DNA of 19,464 nt from an uncultured bacterium (lineage in GTDB: Bacteria > Gemmatimonadota > Gemmatimonadetes > Longimicrobiales > RSA9). A program made the position numbers and the translations under genes. The notes beneath the pieces were generated by a model. That model was not told where the DNA came from. It ran no database searches and saw only the letters and a program-made list of their open reading frames with translations. Below, one piece after another: positions 1 through 6,411 of the stretch. Within the stretch, counting starts at the first letter, position 1. Every line of letters starts with the position of its first letter. The stretch spans positions 1 through 19,464 of the forward strand of contig CALKIP010000194.1 of the NCBI GenBank assembly GCA_937995995.1, written 5' to 3'.

Positions 1-498
1 GTGTACCGTGTGCCCTTCGTGAAGGCCCGACACGTACACTCGTTTGCCGACCGCACAAACGTCACGTGCATCGAAGGGCAGCCGAAACACACGAACGAAC
101 GCCATTTCGTCGTCCGCGACACGGAACTCCTGAATTCTTCTGTTGCCCGTGTCGACGATGTAGAGGCGATCTCCCGCGACCGCCGCGGCCGCAGGCCACC
201 TGAACTCGCCGGGGCCCTGGCCGTCTCGGCCCGTGGCCGCAAGGAGACGCCCCGACATGTCGTAAAGCTTGACGACGGGTGCGTACGCATCCAGGACGAC
301 GAACCTGCCCGCGTCGATGGGGCGGACATCCTTCACTTCGCCGAAGGTGTGTGCGGGCGGACCGTCCAGTTGGCCGAGGCGAAGCTCCTCCGTGGGCACG
401 TCGACCTGAACGGCTTGCGCTCGTGTGGGCGCGGCCAATCCCGAGACGAGACACAGCAGCAGAAAAATCCGCCTGCGCATGCGCCCTGGACCGTTCAT
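1..498 (-). CDS. Secreted six-bladed beta-propeller (NHL-like) protein, 5' part only
   Basis: The gene starts at ATG 498 and is open to the left edge, so only the first 166 codons are present. Residues 7-28 form a signal peptide (MRRRIFLLLCLVSGLAAPTR, followed by an AQA cleavage site), so the product is exported. The mature part reads like the first blades of a six-bladed propeller: FGEVKDVRPIDAGRFVVLD, then YDMSGRLLAATGRDGQGPGE (the typical GRxGxGPGEF turn), then GDRLYIVDTGNRRIQEF, an NHL-type strand. This start has a good ribosome site, GGAG seven bases upstream. The frame also continues up to an ATG at 609 that would add a second, lipoprotein-like signal sequence; I prefer 498 because of its ribosome site. 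Role unknown; such proteins are usually ligand-binding or scaffold proteins of the cell envelope. Confidence 0.72.
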   Translation of the reverse strand, partial: MNGPGRMRRRIFLLLCLVSGLAAPTRAQAVQVDVPTEELRLGQLDGPPAHTFGEVKDVRPIDAGRFVVLDAYAPVVKLYDMSGRLLAATGRDGQGPGEFRWPAAAAVAGDRLYIVDTGNRRIQEFRVADDEMAFVRVFRLPFDARDVCAVGKRVYVSGLHEGHTVH

Positions 499-722
499 CT
501 TTGTCTCCGTGGTTGTTTGGCGGCTATTGCGGGTGACGTAATGGGGAGGCGACGGCTGCACCGACACACTGCAAGCAACCAGACTCGAAGCGACGAACAA
601 TAGGCTCATCGCGGGGCAGGGTATGCTCCCGGGATGAAGGCCGCATTAACGGTGCGAGGCGGAATGGTCTGCGCTGGCGGCTCAGCGGTTCCCATTATCG
701 AAGGCTCAGGCGACGGCTTTGC

Positions 723-1526
723 TCAGAGCGATTCGGCCACTTTCACGATCACCACGGCTGCAGGGACCAGGAGAGCCTGGGCGAGCACGGTCCCGGCAAG
801 GCGGCTTCCCACCATCCAGACCACCGTGCGGCGCAACATTCCCTCACTCGTCTTCCCTTCCACCACATCATCGGTCACCACCGACAGGTACGGATCGATC
901 ACGATGAAAAGCAGGATCGTGGCAATCCCGTTGACGACGGCCGAGAGCGTACTCGACGTCACCCGCAACTCCGGGTTCAAGTAGCCCGCATACAGTGCCG
1001 AAAACACGCCGACCGTCCAAAGGGCCACGGCGATCGTATTGAACGCGACTATGCGAAAGGGCACGCCGCTCCACTCCCGCAACTGCACCAGGTTTTCCCT
1101 GGCGGGAACTCGAAGCGAGTCTCGCAGGTGCGAGAGACCCGCCTTGGAGAAGGCATGCAGCAGCAGATGAGGCACGGAGCGGCGCACGCTGAACGATGTG
1201 ACCGCCCGGCTGAACACACGCTGGAACGTGGGGATCAACACCGCGCCGGTGAGTGTGGCGAGGGCTGCGGCAGCAAGCAGCCAACGGAAATCTGCCGAAG
1301 CCCCGGAGAGCGTGCCCAGAAGCAGGTTCTCCTCGATCCGCTTGGCCAGGAGCGGGGCCTGAAAGGAGTTCGATGTCCTCGAGACCAGGACCAGGATGTT
1401 GAAGAGCGCAAAGGAGACGGCGATGCGGCCCGTGCGCGTGCCCGCAATCCGAACCGAGTAGGCGAGCGTGCCGATCAGGTGGATCACGAACGTCAGAGCG
1501 AAGATCAGAAGCAGTTGCCCGTCCAT
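723..1526 (-). CDS. amj: Lipid II flippase, Amj family
   Basis: A 267-residue polytopic membrane protein. The N-terminus (LLLIFALTFVIHLIGTLAYSVRIAGTRTGRIAVSFALFNI, residues 5-44) matches the Amj/YdaH (DUF2837) family as I know it, and the length is that of the Bacillus subtilis protein. Amj is the alternate lipid II flippase that can replace MurJ, moving the undecaprenyl-linked peptidoglycan precursor across the inner membrane. Hydrophobic segments lie near residues 5-22, 35-50, 80-100, 155-178, 190-212 and 240-262. ATG 1526 has an AGGAG ribosome site eight bases upstream. It lies 32 bases downstream of a CPBP-like remnant on the same strand. In Bacillus, amj is induced by envelope stress; nothing here shows its regulation. 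Family assignment is from recognised sequence pattern, not a search. Confidence 0.8.
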   Translation of the reverse strand: MDGQLLLIFALTFVIHLIGTLAYSVRIAGTRTGRIAVSFALFNILVLVSRTSNSFQAPLLAKRIEENLLLGTLSGASADFRWLLAAAALATLTGAVLIPTFQRVFSRAVTSFSVRRSVPHLLLHAFSKAGLSHLRDSLRVPARENLVQLREWSGVPFRIVAFNTIAVALWTVGVFSALYAGYLNPELRVTSSTLSAVVNGIATILLFIVIDPYLSVVTDDVVEGKTSEGMLRRTVVWMVGSRLAGTVLAQALLVPAAVVIVKVAESL

Positions 1527-1558
1527 CTACACGTCTCTCCTGTACGCTTCCGACCCTC

Positions 1559-1915
1559 TCAGAACCGGATCGTCGGGAACGTCACCTGGATCCGGCCTGT
1601 CCGTTCATCAGCTAAAAAAGTGGCAGCTACGACGGCCACATCGTACCAGAAGTGCTTGAAGATCGACTCGCGAATGCTCCAGTCGTTCCGCCGTGTCACC
1701 CATCCATCGTAGAGCGCAGATGCGGCAATGACAGCTGCGTACGCCCCGGCATTCGGGTGTAGCGCGCCGAAAATTCCCGCCTGGGTCGCGTTTGCGAGCC
1801 AGAAGCGTTGCCCGGCCTTCTGGTAGAGCATCGGAAGGAGCCAGCCGCGACCAACCTCGTCTGCGGGTCTGCCCACCGTTGACTGCGACACGCAGTTCTT
1901 CCCGACGGGCCTCAC
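1559..1915 (-). CDS. CPBP intramembrane protease-like fragment (probable remnant)
   Basis: A 118-residue reading frame starting at GTG 1915, which overlaps the stop of the preceding lipoprotein gene (GTGA). It resembles only the C-terminal catalytic half of CPBP/CAAX-type membrane proteases: DEVGRGWLLPML (residues 19-30) resembles motif 1 (EExxxR), FGALHP (about 49-54) resembles motif 2 (FxxxH), and KHFWYDVAV (about 87-95) resembles motif 3 (Hxxx(N/D)). Complete members are 200-300 residues with several N-terminal membrane segments, which are missing; no other frame upstream supplies them. Motif 1 is one residue short of the usual spacing. I read it as a decayed gene that happens to have an in-frame GTG, though a translated, coupled small membrane protein is possible. 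Confidence 0.4.
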   Translation of the reverse strand: MRPVGKNCVSQSTVGRPADEVGRGWLLPMLYQKAGQRFWLANATQAGIFGALHPNAGAYAAVIAASALYDGWVTRRNDWSIRESIFKHFWYDVAVVAATFLADERTGRIQVTFPTIRF

Positions 1916-2307
1916 TCGACGTACACCGAGCGCTCCACCGTACCATCACGCCCCTTGATGGTGATCTGGGCCTCTCCAGGCTGATTGAAGGTCAGGCTTG
2001 CCACGTGCGTGATCTCCACCGGCGCGTGTGTGCACAGCTCCCCGCTCTTCCGGTCGAAAGGCGTAACCGTCGCGCTCAATCCCGAGATGCTCACGGTGGT
2101 TCCGTCATCCGACCAGCACCCATCCGGACCATAGGTCTGCACCGTAATGTCAAACAACTGCCCCCCCTTTACGGTCGTCGGACTCTCGATCACAACACGG
2201 TCAGGATAGCCGATCTGACCTACAACGCGCTCTTCGTCCACCCCGGTGACCATTGCGCATCCGATGAGCAGCAGGGACGCTCCGACTGGAATGATCGATC
2301 GACGCAT
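1912..2307 (-). CDS. Small secreted lipoprotein of unknown function
   Basis: 131 residues from ATG 2307. This start is preferred over an upstream in-frame start (2346) because GGAGGAAC lies five bases before it and because it places a lipoprotein signal at the N-terminus: MRRSIIPVGASLLLIGC, lipobox LIGC with the lipidated cysteine at residue 17. The mature region looks like one beta-sandwich domain (PDRVVIESPTTVKGGQLFDI, then VQTYGPDGCWSDDGTTVSI, then GEAQITIKGRDG) with two cysteines that could pair (in GPDGCW and GELCTH). Function not recognised. Its 5' end overlaps the tail of the TIMP-like gene by 88 bases in another frame, and its stop overlaps the GTG of the CPBP-like remnant, so the three may be co-transcribed. 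Confidence 0.7.
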   Translation of the reverse strand: MRRSIIPVGASLLLIGCAMVTGVDEERVVGQIGYPDRVVIESPTTVKGGQLFDITVQTYGPDGCWSDDGTTVSISGLSATVTPFDRKSGELCTHAPVEITHVASLTFNQPGEAQITIKGRDGTVERSVYVE

Positions 2308-2867
2308 GTTGTTCCTCCGATAATGAATTGCATAAAACCAAGCCAATTTCCAGGCGTAGCCGTGGCGAAAGCCGCTACCGCACCTCTACGCCCGGAGTCA
2401 CGACTCGAGGCTCGCTTTTCCAGCGACACTGGTTCTGTTCCCTTGCCCAAAACCTCGAGATCACGCCGTGCTCGGGTTTCCTCCACGGTGCCTCCGCAGA
2501 GTCCAACACGCAGTTGATCCCGGCTCCCTTCGGCTTCGGTATAGATGAGGTATCGCTCCCCGGTCCTGAAGGTATAGCCGCAAAGCCCTCCATGGGCATT
2601 CGTATAAACGACATGCCGAGCCTCCGGAGCTCCTTTCCATACCCGCTCTACTTCAACGACCACCTCGATATCCGCGTATCCGGACGTGCGCTCGACCAAA
2701 CGAGTCTCGACTACCCGCCCGAGAAAAACCGCAGTGGCCGCGTTCAGAAGCTTCTGTGGATTCCGTTCCTCAGGGGGCGGGCACAGGCATGCATACGCGA
2801 GTTGTGGACACAGTCCTAATGCGACCACAATGAGAATCGACTGAGCCCGAATCCGGTACCGGTACAT
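2220..2867 (-). CDS. Secreted TIMP-like (tissue inhibitor of metalloproteinase-like) protein
   Basis: 215 residues from ATG 2867, with AGGAG five bases upstream. A signal peptide ends at AYA (residue 26), leaving a mature N-terminus Cys-Leu-Cys. Cys-x-Cys at the mature N-terminus, followed by AVFLGRVVE (45-53), VERVWKG (72-78), GGLCGYTF (92-99), GERYLIYTEA and DLEVLGKG (135-142), is the pattern of bacterial TIMP/NTR-like domains. In animal TIMPs the N-terminal cysteine chelates the protease zinc; whether bacterial ones inhibit proteases is not established. The domain ends near residue 142. The last 73 residues have no family character and run 88 bases into the lipoprotein gene, so a frameshift or lost stop near position 2440 is possible. 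Confidence 0.65.
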   Translation of the reverse strand: MYRYRIRAQSILIVVALGLCPQLAYACLCPPPEERNPQKLLNAATAVFLGRVVETRLVERTSGYADIEVVVEVERVWKGAPEARHVVYTNAHGGLCGYTFRTGERYLIYTEAEGSRDQLRVGLCGGTVEETRARRDLEVLGKGTEPVSLEKRASSRDSGRRGAVAAFATATPGNWLGFMQFIIGGTTCVDRSFQSERPCCSSDAQWSPGWTKSAL

Positions 2868-3205
2868 ACGTTCTCCTGTGGATTTTACGGCGTATTAAAG
2901 TCCCTTCACTCACGACGTGCCGCTCACGTACGTTAGCGCGCGGCCACCAGGGGCGCCACAACCTTTTCCGCTGCCAATCTGCCTGCCCCCACCCACCGGC
3001 GGCGTATCCCGCGGGCCCATGCTCTTGAGGATGAGCCCGCGTTCTTTTCCCGCGGGCTGCGGGGCGAAGCGGAGCAGCGTGAGTGCGTCGTATTGCGCTG
3101 CCGGAAATAGCCGAGCCCTTCAACACTTCCACCCTCCAAGTCCGGCCCGCTTGCCAACGGCGCCGCAGCACCGGCAGTGCACCGGGGTGTCGAAGTCGAT
3201 GAACC
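2868..3205. other. Intergenic stretch without a gene; one GC hairpin
   Basis: These 338 bases lie between the TIMP-like gene and the broken M90 peptidase gene, both minus strand. I find no convincing gene. The stretch contains a perfect inverted repeat AGCCCGCG / CGCGGGCT at 3034-3041 and 3051-3058, with a T-rich loop, and a second copy of the CCGCGGGC core near 3009-3016. It may act as a terminator or processing site for the upstream peptidase transcript, but there is no T-tract after the stem in the minus direction, so it is not a standard intrinsic terminator. Confidence 0.4.
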
Positions 3206-4472
3206 CTAGATGCGCTGCCCCACCCCGCGGGCCGGATCCTGCCCGTAATATCGCCGGAGCTCGTCGTAAAGGGCCGGGTGCCGGACTGCGAGTTGTCGGG
3301 GCTTTTCGAAGAAGGCCTCGGTCGCGACGGCGAAGAACTCGGCGGGATCTTCCGCACCAAGGGTCCAGGACCGTTCGCTTCTTCTGATTCGTTGCGATGG
3401 CATGCTCTTCGAAGTGCTGCTGGAGGACTCGCGCCCACGTCCGGTAGCTCGAGTGAGCAGGGAGAACGGGAATGCCGTCCGCCGCGCTGTCCTCCTGGTC
3501 CAGCTGGTGCGCGAACTCGTGGAAGACCACGTTCCGCCCGTCGTACATGTTTGCGGCGCCGCCCAGTACGCTGTCCCAGGAGAGGATCACGATGCCCCAT
3601 TGCCAGGACTCGCCGAGCAGCGCGGCCCCATCGGTATCCGAATCCTGCCAGTACGGCCGGAGCGAAGGCCGCTTGGGAACGAACGTACTTGGGTACACCA
3701 GGATCGATCGAAGCCTGGGGTAGTAGTCTGCGTCCAGGTGCAGGGTCAGCAAGCAGGCCTGTGCGGCAATCGTGACCCGTATTTCGTCCGTTAGCTCGAG
3801 TCCTCCGCAGCCCTCGGAGTTCTTCTCCGCGAGAAAGACGAGGATTTGCTTCTCGAGCTCTTCACGGTCATCGGGGCTCAGCACGCGATAGAATGGGACG
3901 TTCCTCTCCAGGTGGCGTTGCCAGTCATCTGGGAAAGGCCGCGAGCGAATCCGACTCCGGCGCCGCTCCTTCCAACTCCACCATTTCCGCCGGCGCGGGC
4001 GCAACACCTCGAGGATTCGCCAGGCCATCTCCCGTCGCCAGGCCTCCGCTGCTTCATCCGGTGGATCCCCGTGCTGGACGATGCCCTTCGTGAAGAGCCC
4101 GACCGCGCTCCCGACGACGACGGCGACCGCGATCAGGCCGACCGCTTTCGCGAGGTCCACTCCACCGGGACCGGTGGTGGCGAACAGAAGCATGGCCAGG
4201 AAGAGAGAGACGGCAGCCATGCCGATGATCACCGCCGCGATCCCGTCGCGCATGGCCGGGAGGAGGCGCCCGATGAGTGCACAGGCGAGAGCTCCGCCCA
4301 TCGCGGCCCCGAGAGCGAAGCGAAGCAGCCAAAGGACGACCTCCGATGCGCCGCTTCCTGGTGGGGGAGGGAAGAGCACGAGGCCGATGATCCCGAGCGA
4401 CGCACCGGATGCTGCACCCCGGAGGGCGCCCGTGGCCACGCGCTCGGATCTGTCGGGGAATTGCCAGTTCAC
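3206..4472 (-). pseudogene. Membrane-anchored M90 (MtfA-like) zinc peptidase, frameshifted
   Basis: GTG 4472 is preceded by GAGGAG. Residues 1-130 hold about four hydrophobic segments (roughly 20-36, 46-68, 76-98, 108-128); a basic linker follows, and from about residue 178 an M90/MtfA-type domain: FPDDWQRHLERNVPFYRVLS, AEKNSEGCGGLELTDE, and the zinc motif HEFAHQLDQ (318-326). Around position 3356-3362, after RTVLDPW, the frame breaks; the family's C-terminal part (EDPAEFFAVATEAFFEKPRQ, then HPALYDELRRYYGQDP) continues in another frame to a TAG at 3206. Family members normally read DPYGA at this spot, which losing two bases (one Tyr codon) would explain. In the original frame, translation instead runs on to 3120 with an Arg/Pro-rich, unrelated tail. 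The missing part contains the third zinc ligand (Glu of AVATE), so the product should be inactive unless this is a sequencing error. E. coli MtfA acts on the Mlc repressor; that role should not be assumed for a membrane-anchored version. Confidence 0.78.
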
Positions 4473-4579
4473 GACTCACTCCTCAGGCATCTGTCCGGCG
4501 TTACGGTGTTCCGGTGGCATCGGCCCCGGTGAACTTCACACCAACAGGAGCCGTGCTGTTCGGCCGATTGCCCGGTGGC

Positions 4580-5587
4580 TCAGCGCTGCGCGCCACGCTC
4601 CGCCTCCACCACCGCCTCCGCAAACCGCCTGACGATCTCCCCCGCCGGCTCGATGCTCTCGATCCCGGCCACGCTGCGCCCCGCCTGCCAGTAGTCCTTC
4701 TCGCCGGACTCGTCGAGGGAGGCGCGCTTGAGCTGCCAGGCGGACTTGAGCGCGTAGATCGTGCGCATCCAGCGCTTGCGTCTACGGCCGCGGAGCATCC
4801 AGCGGGCGAGGGGGCCGGCGCGGAGGCCCATCCGCTCGATGTAGGGTGTGCGGATGACGGCGACGGGGACGCCGGTGATGCGTTCGGAGAGGACGATGTC
4901 GCCCTCGTCGGCGTCGAGAATGGCCTGTTTGTAGGCGTGGCTGGCGCGGCATTCGGGGGTGGCGATGAAGCGTGTGCCGAGTTGTGCGCCGGCGTAGCCC
5001 ATGTGGAGCGCGGCGGCGAACTCCTCGGGGGTGCCGATCCCGCCGGCGCAGACGACGGGGACGCCGAGGTCGCCGAGCTCGTCGAGGAGCTCCTCTGCGG
5101 ACTTCGGTCCCGCGTGCCCGCCGGCGCGGCGGTTGACGGCGATCAGTCCGTCGACGCCGCCCTCGAGGCCTTTGAGCGCCCACTTGCGCTCGGTCACGTC
5201 GTGGTAGACGACGCCGCCCGCGGCGTGCACGCGCTCGACGACCCAGTGCGGCTTGCCGAGGGAGGTGACGAAGAAGCGGACGCCTTCCTCGAGGGCGATG
5301 TCGACCCAGCGCACCATCCGCTCGTGGTACGCCTTCGACGACGACTCGATGAGGGCGTTCATCCCGATCGGTTTCGAGGTCAGGCGACGGATCAGGCGCA
5401 GCCCCTCGCGGAAGTCGTGGCCGTGGACGTAGGTGAGCGAAACGGGCTGAACGATCCCGATCGCGCCGGCCTGGGAGACGGCGGCGACGAGCTCGGGGTT
5501 GCTGCACGGGTACATGGCGCCGCAGATGAGCGGGACCTGGATCCCGGCGTGGCGCGTCAGCGGCGTGTCGAGCGGATTCGTCGTCAT
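4580..5587 (-). CDS. Nitronate monooxygenase-family FMN flavoprotein
   Basis: 335 residues from ATG 5587. It has the TIM-barrel layout of the nitronate monooxygenase / 2-nitropropane dioxygenase family: VPLICGAMYPCSNPELVAAV at 18-37, PIGMNAL (73-79), the catalytic-region motif NRRAGGHAG (152-160, with the conserved His at 158), and the FMN-phosphate loop VVCAGGIGTPEEF plus GAQLGTRFIATPEC (178-213). Members oxidise alkyl nitronates or act as FMN-dependent enoyl reductases; the substrate cannot be told here. The frame is open upstream to 5803 but that extension is Arg/Ser/Pro-rich and lies over the next gene, so I choose ATG 5587, although it has no clear ribosome site. It lies 73 bases downstream of a DUF4442 gene and is probably co-transcribed with it. 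Confidence 0.82.
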   Translation of the reverse strand: MTTNPLDTPLTRHAGIQVPLICGAMYPCSNPELVAAVSQAGAIGIVQPVSLTYVHGHDFREGLRLIRRLTSKPIGMNALIESSSKAYHERMVRWVDIALEEGVRFFVTSLGKPHWVVERVHAAGGVVYHDVTERKWALKGLEGGVDGLIAVNRRAGGHAGPKSAEELLDELGDLGVPVVCAGGIGTPEEFAAALHMGYAGAQLGTRFIATPECRASHAYKQAILDADEGDIVLSERITGVPVAVIRTPYIERMGLRAGPLARWMLRGRRRKRWMRTIYALKSAWQLKRASLDESGEKDYWQAGRSVAGIESIEPAGEIVRRFAEAVVEAERGAQR

Positions 5588-5660
5588 GATCCGGGCGTGG
5601 GCGGGCGCGAGCGCGGGTGCGTAGGAGGCGTGGCGTTGAGCGTCATCGTTCGAGGTCTGG

Positions 5661-6143
5661 TCATCGCGGGGCGAGTCTCCAGCGGACGGTGACACGGGAG
5701 ACGACGTCGCCCGAGGGATCGCGGATCTCGCCGACGACCTCGTGGTCCATCGGCTCCGTGACCTCGGGCACCTGTGCGCGGCACTCGGCGACGAGGGTGC
5801 CACGGGCCTTCTTGAGGTACTCGGCGGAGAGGCCGGTCACGATCCCGCGCACCGTCGGCGGCAGGCCGTTCAGCATGGCGAGGCCGGTGGTGAGCTCGCC
5901 CAGGTTGACGAGGGCGACGGCATGGATCGAGTTCAGGTGGTTGCGGACCCTGGTCCGGTCGCGCAGCTCGAGGCGGGCGTAGCCGGGCTCGAGGGCGGTG
6001 ACGCGTGCGCCCATCGTCCCGGAGTAGGGCGCCATGCGGCCGACCAGGCGGCTGAAGAGCCAACGGCCGCCGGGGAGTGGGCTGAGACGGTTCCATGCCT
6101 GGGCGAGACGCGAGCCGGGGGCCTCGAGGGTTTTGGTCGCCAT
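5661..6143 (-). CDS. DUF4442 hotdog-fold protein (PaaI thioesterase-like)
   Basis: 160 residues from ATG 6143. The core NHLNSIHAVALVNLGELTTG (residues about 68-87), then GLSAEYLKKARGTLVAEC, is the usual helix-then-strand pattern of hotdog-fold DUF4442 / PaaI-like proteins, many of which hydrolyse acyl-CoA thioesters. The NxxxSxHA...GE arrangement puts a polar active-site-like cluster on the central helix. An upstream in-frame start at 6233 would add a basic, low-quality segment, so the shorter start is preferred. Followed on the same strand by the nitronate monooxygenase-like gene, suggesting a small lipid or acyl-CoA related unit. Substrate unknown. Confidence 0.75.
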   Translation of the reverse strand: MATKTLEAPGSRLAQAWNRLSPLPGGRWLFSRLVGRMAPYSGTMGARVTALEPGYARLELRDRTRVRNHLNSIHAVALVNLGELTTGLAMLNGLPPTVRGIVTGLSAEYLKKARGTLVAECRAQVPEVTEPMDHEVVGEIRDPSGDVVSRVTVRWRLAPR

Positions 6144-6218
6144 GGTCCGTGGGGTGAGGGAAACGGTCGCACCGGCGAGTGGGAGAGGGCGTCGGTACTC
6201 GTGCAATATAGGTCGGGG

Positions 6219-6233
6219 GTGACGAGGCGTCAC
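6219..6233. repeat. Perfect inverted repeat in a divergent intergenic region
   Basis: GTGACG-AGG-CGTCAC, a perfect 6-bp inverted repeat, sits between the divergent DUF4442 gene and the fusion lipoprotein gene. It could be a regulator site or simply a small hairpin. The intergenic region (6144-6411) also carries two copies of GTTGTCGCG, near 6277 and 6307. I see no convincing sigma-70 promoter here. Confidence 0.35.
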
Positions 6234-6411
6234 GGATCGCGGGAAGCGCCGCCGTCGCCGGGGGGTCGAAAATGGCCGTTGTCGCGCACGCCCCCGTCGC
6301 GCGGGTCTGTTGTCGCGTGATGCCGCGCGCGGGCTTGTGTGGCCTGGTGCCGCGTCCGATTATGAATCCGTCCTACCCGATCCACCCACCGACTTCCTGC
6401 GGAGCGTTGCC

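Noticed and set aside
3034..3058. Hairpin downstream of the M90 peptidase as an intrinsic terminator or integron attC-like site
   Set aside because: No T-tract follows the stem on the minus strand and I find no convincing attC core sites around it; listed only as part of the intergenic stretch.
4409..5692. A 427-codon plus-strand frame opposite the nitronate monooxygenase gene
   Set aside because: Asp/Gly/Ala/Val-rich shadow without motifs; the minus frame shows clear FMN-binding motifs.
6310..6411. A TTG start at 6310 for the fusion lipoprotein
   Set aside because: It would bury the lipoprotein signal about 60 residues inside the protein and has no ribosome site, whereas GTG 6412 has GGAG seven bases upstream.
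6340..6411. Possible sigma-70 promoter (TATGAA near 6361) for the fusion gene
   Set aside because: No acceptable -35 hexamer at 16-18 bases; too weak to call.
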